A program made the translations under genes and the position numbers. The notes beneath the pieces were generated by a model that worked only from the letters and a program-made list of their open reading frames with translations, was not told the origin of the DNA and searched no databases. Below, in pieces: positions 52,924 through 57,417 of a stretch of 57,417 nt of DNA; the stretch's first letter is position 1; each line of letters opens with the position of its first letter. The stretch comes from Symploca sp. SIO2E9 (GTDB lineage Bacteria > Cyanobacteriota > Cyanobacteriia > Cyanobacteriales > Coleofasciculaceae): contig JAAHGS010000007.1 in the NCBI GenBank assembly GCA_010692645.1, positions 1 through 57,417 of the forward strand, in the 5' to 3' direction.

Positions 52924-53775
52924 ATGCGACCTTCTGATCATAATAGTCTTGTCCGTAAATGTTTTAAGATTTTTGCAGCTTTATCTGCATCTGCTGCTTG
53001 TGTCACTTTGGCTTCCTTTGAGTCAGCAGTCAATGCATTTAGTGTCAGTTCGTTGGCTTTAGGGCAGAGTATTCAAAGTATAGACGCATCTGAAGGAAGT
53101 GCTTCAGCCCCAGATTTATACGCACTGGTTATTAGTTTTGAGCAGCTACCTTTTCCAGTAATACTTGACTTAGATAAGGATCAGTTGCGTGGAACAATTC
53201 CAATTGATCTGCTCAAAAGTGAGGTGGCTAAGGAATTACAGAAAAAAGATGATTATAAAGTTAAAGATACCCGCTATAATAAAATCAAAGTTAATTATTT
53301 ACGCCTTGATTCCGTTGAACAAAATGAAATAACAGTCAAGTTTGAAATTAACTACAAAAAGTATGAGTGTATTAAGATTTTTGGTAATTATAGATGCACT
53401 AGGCTCTTTTCTGTTACGCCCACTGGCACTGTAACAGTGAGGGTTGCTGTGCGAGAAAACACGTTGCATGTTGATTATGTCCGCCACTCTCTTGAAGGTG
53501 ATCGGTACTATCACGATATCCTGCAAGCGTTGAATGAAGTTGGTTTTATACGCAAACAAATTGCTTTGGTCATTTCAGACGCTTTAAAAGATCAGCTTGA
53601 CGGTATGAATTTAATCAACTTGCTACGGCAACAAGGTCTTGATGAAGAGTTTAAACGTTACCACTTTACTTTAGATGACCTTGTAGAAGCCGGCGTATCC
53701 ATTAATGCCGATATTAACGCGGAGGGCATACCATTTTTTATTGATCTTCCGAAAGAAATTATCATAGGTGGGTAG
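52924..53775 (+). CDS. Secreted hypothetical protein
   Basis: A 283-residue protein. Residues 10-40 are a signal sequence (CFKIFAALSASAACVTLASFESAVNAF). The mature part has IDLLKSEVAKELQKKDDYKV and alternating beta segments (NEITVKFEINYKKYECIKIF, TGTVTVRVAVRENTLHVDYV), with two cysteines in YECIKIFGNYRCT that may form a disulfide. Not recognised. No ribosome site is obvious. Its stop lies 3 bp before the stop of the convergent membrane gene. Confidence 0.62.
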   Translation: MRPSDHNSLVRKCFKIFAALSASAACVTLASFESAVNAFSVSSLALGQSIQSIDASEGSASAPDLYALVISFEQLPFPVILDLDKDQLRGTIPIDLLKSEVAKELQKKDDYKVKDTRYNKIKVNYLRLDSVEQNEITVKFEINYKKYECIKIFGNYRCTRLFSVTPTGTVTVRVAVRENTLHVDYVRHSLEGDRYYHDILQALNEVGFIRKQIALVISDALKDQLDGMNLINLLRQQGLDEEFKRYHFTLDDLVEAGVSINADINAEGIPFFIDLPKEIIIGG

Positions 53776-53778
53776 GGG

Positions 53779-54564
53779 TTATATTTCTTCGTAACTCAGT
53801 AGATTGTTTTTTGCTGAGGATGAAATTAATTTTATCTGCTCAAAGATTTGCTTATCTCTAAGAAGTTTCTCTATTTCTCTAACAAATTCTTCTCTCTCTG
53901 GTTGTACCAAATATGCTGTTTCTACGAATCCTATTACAAAGGATAATATGCGCCTCCCAGGTCGAAATGAATAGTCAATTATTTTAGATTCTATTTCAAG
54001 AATTCCACGACAATTAGTATTATAAATAATCTCATATTGGATGTATCCTCGGTAATTTCTTTTAATAACTTTCCACTTCTCGTATTTATTCCACTCTATA
54101 TCATTAAACAATAAATGCAATTCATTAGGTCTAAGAGATGAGGTTTTTATGACACCTCCTACTTTAGCGTCACGTATCCATGCTTGATTAAAATCATTTT
54201 TCTTTATAAACTCTCCTTCAAGTAATTCTGAAATTTGTCTTGGATAAAGATCAATATATTGATTCAGATTGACTCTTTTAGTGGGGAGAACACTAAATAG
54301 AGTTGCTTCTACTAGCATGAAAACTAGTACTAAGCTCAATGACGCTATTGTATTCAATCCTAAATTGAATTTCTTAAATAAATACTTAGTAGCTATTGGT
54401 GTAAATAGTATACAAATCAACATACTAATGGCTTTATACTGCTTAACTGATGTTTGATCATTAAAGAATTCTACTATCCAAGCTCCAATAGCATTAGTTA
54501 AGAGTCCTACCAATATGGCTAAGACTACATTCTCTATGAGAAATTGACGTAAGCGGTTATTCAT
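53779..54564 (-). CDS. Membrane hypothetical protein
   Basis: A 261-residue protein with four hydrophobic segments in the first 115 residues (about 11-31, 42-60, 70-92) and a soluble C-terminal part with many charged residues (VREIEKLLRDKQIFEQIKLI). Not recognised. It is AT-rich relative to its neighbours, which would suit a transferred gene. The two convergent genes here end 3 bp apart. Confidence 0.55.
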   Translation of the reverse strand: MNNRLRQFLIENVVLAILVGLLTNAIGAWIVEFFNDQTSVKQYKAISMLICILFTPIATKYLFKKFNLGLNTIASLSLVLVFMLVEATLFSVLPTKRVNLNQYIDLYPRQISELLEGEFIKKNDFNQAWIRDAKVGGVIKTSSLRPNELHLLFNDIEWNKYEKWKVIKRNYRGYIQYEIIYNTNCRGILEIESKIIDYSFRPGRRILSFVIGFVETAYLVQPEREEFVREIEKLLRDKQIFEQIKLISSSAKNNLLSYEEI

Positions 54565-54722
54565 AACACATTACCAATGTAAATAAATAAGTAGATGAGC
54601 ATAAATAAACGTCAAACCGGAAAAACCAGTTTTTTGGCTAAACAAGACTTCCAGTTTTGGGATTATTCGGTTAATTACACCTACCTACTTAACTATGTAT
54701 TTTAAAAGCTAAGAGGTCTCCT

Positions 54723-55661
54723 TTAATCAATTTTTCGTAGCTCAAGGAATTGCAAGTTGACTCGGTTGGGTCCCTCAACGGTAATAGCCTTTACTTGGTT
54801 ACTGTCAGAACTTGATATTTCTACGGGTCCTGAGATTATTTTGATACTATAGTTTTTGAACTTATCTATTAAAGCTGAAAGGTCGTCCGTTTCAAATGCG
54901 ATCGCAAACAAGCCTAAGTTGGGTGGCTTAGCCACCTCAGATAAATACTGAGCTTTTCCCGAACACTCGATAAATTCCAAGGCAGGGGAACTACTTCCCG
55001 GCTGATTTATAAATGCCATTCTCGATTGTGTCCCGGCGGGCAGTTGCAGGATATCGTCGATCATCCCTGGAGGTAATACTTGGTCAAAAACTTTGCTCAT
55101 GCCAAGTATATCCACATAAAAATTAGTGACTTCCTCCAAATTTTCAACAAACTGAGCAGAATCAAGGATGATCGAAAAATCACCCTTGATAACTGGTTTG
55201 GGTTCTGTTAAACGCTCGATTAAGACAATAGGAGTTTGGTTGGGTCCTACTAGAATAGCTTCTTTAACTGTGACAGGTACCCAATTAGGTGTGTAGGTTA
55301 TAGGAGGACAGATGAATTTATAGCCTTGTTGTTGAAAGTAATCGTAGGCAGCATCAACATTTTTAGCTCGAAAGGCTATACCAAATAAGCCATAGTCGTG
55401 TATATTAGCTTCGGTGCGAATATTCTTTCCAGAATGGGGTTTAAATTCAATCAATTCTAGCAATGTGGTCTGTTCGTCGTTTTTTAGACAAACAGCTTGA
55501 GCCGTTGTTCCTGATGGTAGGTTCCATAGCTGCTCAATGATTTCAGGTTCAACTAGATGATCTGTAACCACAGACATCTGGAGAATATCTCGGTAAAATT
55601 CTAGAGATTCACTCAGATCACGAACACTGATCAAGATGCGAGCGATTCCATTGTTGATCAT
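54723..55661 (-). CDS. VOC-superfamily protein with two glyoxalase-type modules
   Basis: A 312-residue protein made of two VOC modules. Module 1 covers about residues 1-150 (ARILISVRDLSESLEFYRDIL) and module 2 about 160-308 (FVENLEEVTNFYVDILGMSKVF). Each has the beta-alpha-beta-beta-beta pattern of glyoxalase/bleomycin-resistance folds. Metal ligands of a typical glyoxalase I (His/Glu at fixed places) are not obvious, so it may be a binding protein. Its start codon is 16 bp from that of the divergent carotenoid oxygenase; the two probably share control. Confidence 0.82.
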   Translation of the reverse strand: MINNGIARILISVRDLSESLEFYRDILQMSVVTDHLVEPEIIEQLWNLPSGTTAQAVCLKNDEQTTLLELIEFKPHSGKNIRTEANIHDYGLFGIAFRAKNVDAAYDYFQQQGYKFICPPITYTPNWVPVTVKEAILVGPNQTPIVLIERLTEPKPVIKGDFSIILDSAQFVENLEEVTNFYVDILGMSKVFDQVLPPGMIDDILQLPAGTQSRMAFINQPGSSSPALEFIECSGKAQYLSEVAKPPNLGLFAIAFETDDLSALIDKFKNYSIKIISGPVEISSSDSNQVKAITVEGPNRVNLQFLELRKID

Positions 55662-55677
55662 GGTTAAACCTTAAGCA

Positions 55678-57126
55678 ATGACAGTAACTTATCCACAATT
55701 AAGCCCAAAAGCTTGGGCAAAAGCAATCACCAAACCTGCACAGGAATTTCCACTCACTCCTTTAAGTATCCTCTCCGGCAAAATACCTGAGGGCTTACGC
55801 GGTACACTTTATCGTAATGGAGCAGGAAGACTCGAGCGAGGAGGGCAGCGCGTTGGTCACTGGCTTGATGGCGATGGTGCGATTCTGGCGGTGCATTTCA
55901 CTGATGCAGGAGCAAAAGGCATCTATCGCTATGTTAAAACAGAGGGCTATTTAGCTGAATCAAAAGCTGGTAAATTTCTCTATAGTAACTATGGCATGAA
56001 GTTTCCAGGGTCAACCTGGGATTACTGGCTCCGCTTGTTGAGTAATCAGGACGTACTTAAAAATGCAGCTAATACCTCAGTTATAGCTCTGCCTGATAAA
56101 CTTTTAGCGCTTTGGGAAGGTGGCAATCCCCATGCCCTTGATTTGCAAACCTTAGAAACTAAAGGTCTAGATAACCTGGGGATGCTCACTCCCAAACATT
56201 CCTATTCAGCTCATCCCCAACGTGACCCTAAAACTGGGGAGATTTTTAGCATCGGTACTAGTATAAATTCCGGATTAAATCTTTACAAGAGTGACCGCAC
56301 TGGCAAAATTGTGCAAACAGCAGCAATTAAACTGGATAGTTTTTCATTTATACATAGCTTTGTTCTGGCAGGACAATATCTAGTCTTTTTTCTCCCTCCC
56401 TTACAATTAAATAAACTTCCCGTGCTGCTAGGGTTAAGCAGTTATTGCGATGCATTTGAGTGGCAACCGGAAAAGGGAACTAAAATTTTAGTTGTAGACA
56501 GGGAAACCCTAGAAGTGGTGAGTCGAGGTGAAACTGAGCCCTGGTTTCAGTGGCATTTCGGCAATGGCTGTGTAGAAGCAGATGGAGCAGTAAGGTTAGA
56601 TTTAGTCAGATTTTCAGACTTTAGACAAACAAATGAGTTTCTTAGGGAAGTGGCGACTGGTCAAACTTCTACTTATAATTACGGAACCTTGTGGCAGATA
56701 AGACTCAATCCTCAAACTGGCAAGGTTATTGAGATGCAACAGGTGGTAAATAGGTATTGTGAGTTCCCTGTTGTAAAGCCACAGCAGCTTGGGCAACCTT
56801 GGCGCTATACTTATCTAGCCTTGCTTCGACCATCAGCGGAGATTGGTAGAGAATTGCCTGATACTATTGCTCATTTTGACTATCAAACGGGTACGCTAAC
56901 TGAGACAGATTTGGGAGAGAATCGCTATGTAGCTGAACCGATTTATGCAGGGGATCGACTTAACCCAGAACGAGGATGGGTTTTGACAGTGGTTTATGAT
57001 GGTAATGCTGATAAAAGTGAAGTTTGGGTATTTGATAGCGATCGCTTACAGGAAGAACCTGTTTGTCGATTGAGTTTACCGGAGGTAATTCCTCTCAGCT
57101 TCCATGGTACTTGGAAATCAGCATAA
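55678..57126 (+). CDS. Carotenoid cleavage oxygenase (apocarotenoid-15,15'-oxygenase type)
   Basis: A 482-residue RPE65/CCO-family protein, a seven-bladed propeller with an Fe2+ held by four histidines. All four are present: SYSAHPQRD (about 180), FIHSFVL (about 226), QWHFGNG (about 292) and LSFHGTW (about 476). The family N-terminal motif GLRGTLYRNGAGRLERGG is intact. The cyanobacterial enzyme (ACO, Diox1) cleaves apocarotenals at 15,15' to give retinal. Cleavage position cannot be proved from sequence. The VOC gene starts 16 bp upstream on the other strand. Confidence 0.88.
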   Translation: MTVTYPQLSPKAWAKAITKPAQEFPLTPLSILSGKIPEGLRGTLYRNGAGRLERGGQRVGHWLDGDGAILAVHFTDAGAKGIYRYVKTEGYLAESKAGKFLYSNYGMKFPGSTWDYWLRLLSNQDVLKNAANTSVIALPDKLLALWEGGNPHALDLQTLETKGLDNLGMLTPKHSYSAHPQRDPKTGEIFSIGTSINSGLNLYKSDRTGKIVQTAAIKLDSFSFIHSFVLAGQYLVFFLPPLQLNKLPVLLGLSSYCDAFEWQPEKGTKILVVDRETLEVVSRGETEPWFQWHFGNGCVEADGAVRLDLVRFSDFRQTNEFLREVATGQTSTYNYGTLWQIRLNPQTGKVIEMQQVVNRYCEFPVVKPQQLGQPWRYTYLALLRPSAEIGRELPDTIAHFDYQTGTLTETDLGENRYVAEPIYAGDRLNPERGWVLTVVYDGNADKSEVWVFDSDRLQEEPVCRLSLPEVIPLSFHGTWKSA

Positions 57127-57128
57127 TT

Positions 57129-57214
57129 TTAATACTCTCTATGTTCTACTTCGGATTCTGAAAGACCAGTCAATCTGGCAACCTGTTCTACTGTCATACC
57201 TTCTTGAATTGAGC
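57129..57214 (-). pseudogene. C-terminal remnant of an Rpn/PD-(D/E)XK family transposase-like protein
   Basis: The minus-strand frame ends at TAA 57129-57131 and encodes EGMTVEQVARLTGLSESEVE followed by HREY. The EGMTVEQVARLTGLS-EVE tail is characteristic of the ends of RpnC/YadD-like proteins. The frame stops being coherent at the hairpin at 57218, where the tnpB element begins, so the gene was apparently cut by that insertion. Confidence 0.7.
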
Positions 57215-57217
57215 CAC

Positions 57218-57240
57218 TCCCACGAATTGAATTCGTGGGA
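57218..57240. other. Right-end hairpin of the tnpB element
   Basis: TCCCACGAATT and AATTCGTGGGA form an 11-bp stem with one base between. It lies 9 bp from the tnpB stop codon. Such hairpins are the end structure recognised in IS200/IS605-group elements and can be part of the associated guide RNA. Confidence 0.65.
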
Positions 57241-57248
57241 TTCAGGCA

Positions 57249-57417
57249 TCAAGCAGAGATTGCAGGCACAGCCTGTCTGACATCTCCTAGGCCTAGGGTT
57301 GAACTCCCAACCCTTTTAATATTTAATGCAGCATTCCCATCTCGGTCGTTTTCAACTTGACAAGATGGACAACGCCAACGACGAACTTCTAAATCCAGGG
57401 ACTCTAAAATATGTCCA
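57249..57417 (-). CDS. tnpB: TnpB, C-terminal part (partial, runs off the right edge)
   Basis: The frame from the window edge to TGA 57249-57251 encodes ILESLDLEVRRWRCPSCQVE, NDRDGNAALNIKRVGSS and a tail ending AVPAISA. CPSC is half of the zinc ribbon and the DRDGNAALNI segment holds the last RuvC aspartate. It therefore is the end of a TnpB nuclease, the RNA-guided ancestor-type relative of Cas12, of an IS605/IS607-type element. Only the last 55 residues lie here. Confidence 0.9.
   Translation of the reverse strand, partial: GHILESLDLEVRRWRCPSCQVENDRDGNAALNIKRVGSSTLGLGDVRQAVPAISA

Overview
The window is a piece of a cyanobacterial chromosome, probably from a filamentous or otherwise large-genome species. 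The evidence is photosynthetic and plastid-shared gene families (psb30/ycf12, ycf46-like, ycf35/DUF1257, Tic22-like), a BicA-type bicarbonate transporter, a carotenoid oxygenase, many HIP1-like GCGATCGC octamers, heptanucleotide tandem repeats, pentapeptide-repeat proteins and a multi-domain TIR/WD40 protein. The genus cannot be fixed from the sequence.

Layout. 1-7.1 kb: a partial small gene, an ABC-class ATPase, a DUF2330 secreted protein next to an RnfD/NqrB-like membrane protein, an alpha/beta hydrolase, an ACT-domain protein and a GNAT acetyltransferase. 7.1-11.5 kb: tRNA-Pro(UGG), a Tic22-like protein, prmC and bicA, with two copies of a miniature transposable element, each sitting exactly on a stop codon. 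11.8-15.4 kb: an accessory patch with a deleted HNH nuclease pseudogene, a frameshifted hypothetical gene, a DUF29 protein and a NACHT/ORC-like ATPase. 15.6-20.2 kb: a tightly overlapping Mrp antiporter operon (mrpC-D-E-F-G-A-B) followed by tsaC. 20.3-26 kb: secreted and repeat proteins (a possible beta/gamma-crystallin-like protein, a parallel beta-helix/SPOR-like protein, two pentapeptide-repeat proteins). 26-30 kb: two small paralogous two-helix membrane proteins with two different miniature elements between them, then clpB. 30-32 kb: a graveyard of chimeric pseudogenes (TnpB fragment, carrier-protein/PKS-linker fusion, IS701-type transposase fused in frame to an adenylation domain). 32-37.5 kb: secreted/outer-membrane proteins and a multi-SLBB polysaccharide export protein. 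38-46 kb: a Rieske oxygenase, a 1281-residue triple-TIR/transmembrane/WD40 protein, small membrane and hypothetical proteins. 46-52.4 kb: recJ, psb30, a cysteine-cluster protein, a lipoprotein, a ribbon-helix-helix protein, a Ycf46-like AAA ATPase and a Ycf35/DUF1257 protein. 52.4-57.4 kb: a secreted protein, a membrane protein, a VOC-fold protein divergent from a carotenoid oxygenase with only 16 bp between start codons, and an IS605/IS607-type tnpB running off the right edge after interrupting an Rpn-type gene.

Working together: the mrp genes encode one membrane complex; ycf46-like and ycf35-like genes are adjacent and probably co-transcribed; bicA and the Mrp antiporter are plausibly linked physiologically, since BicA-type uptake is Na+-dependent and Mrp exports Na+, but they are not an operon. 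The most striking single gene is the triple-TIR/WD40 protein. The most striking pattern is the insertion of at least three miniature-element families and several heptamer repeat arrays precisely at gene ends, in places supplying the stop codon.
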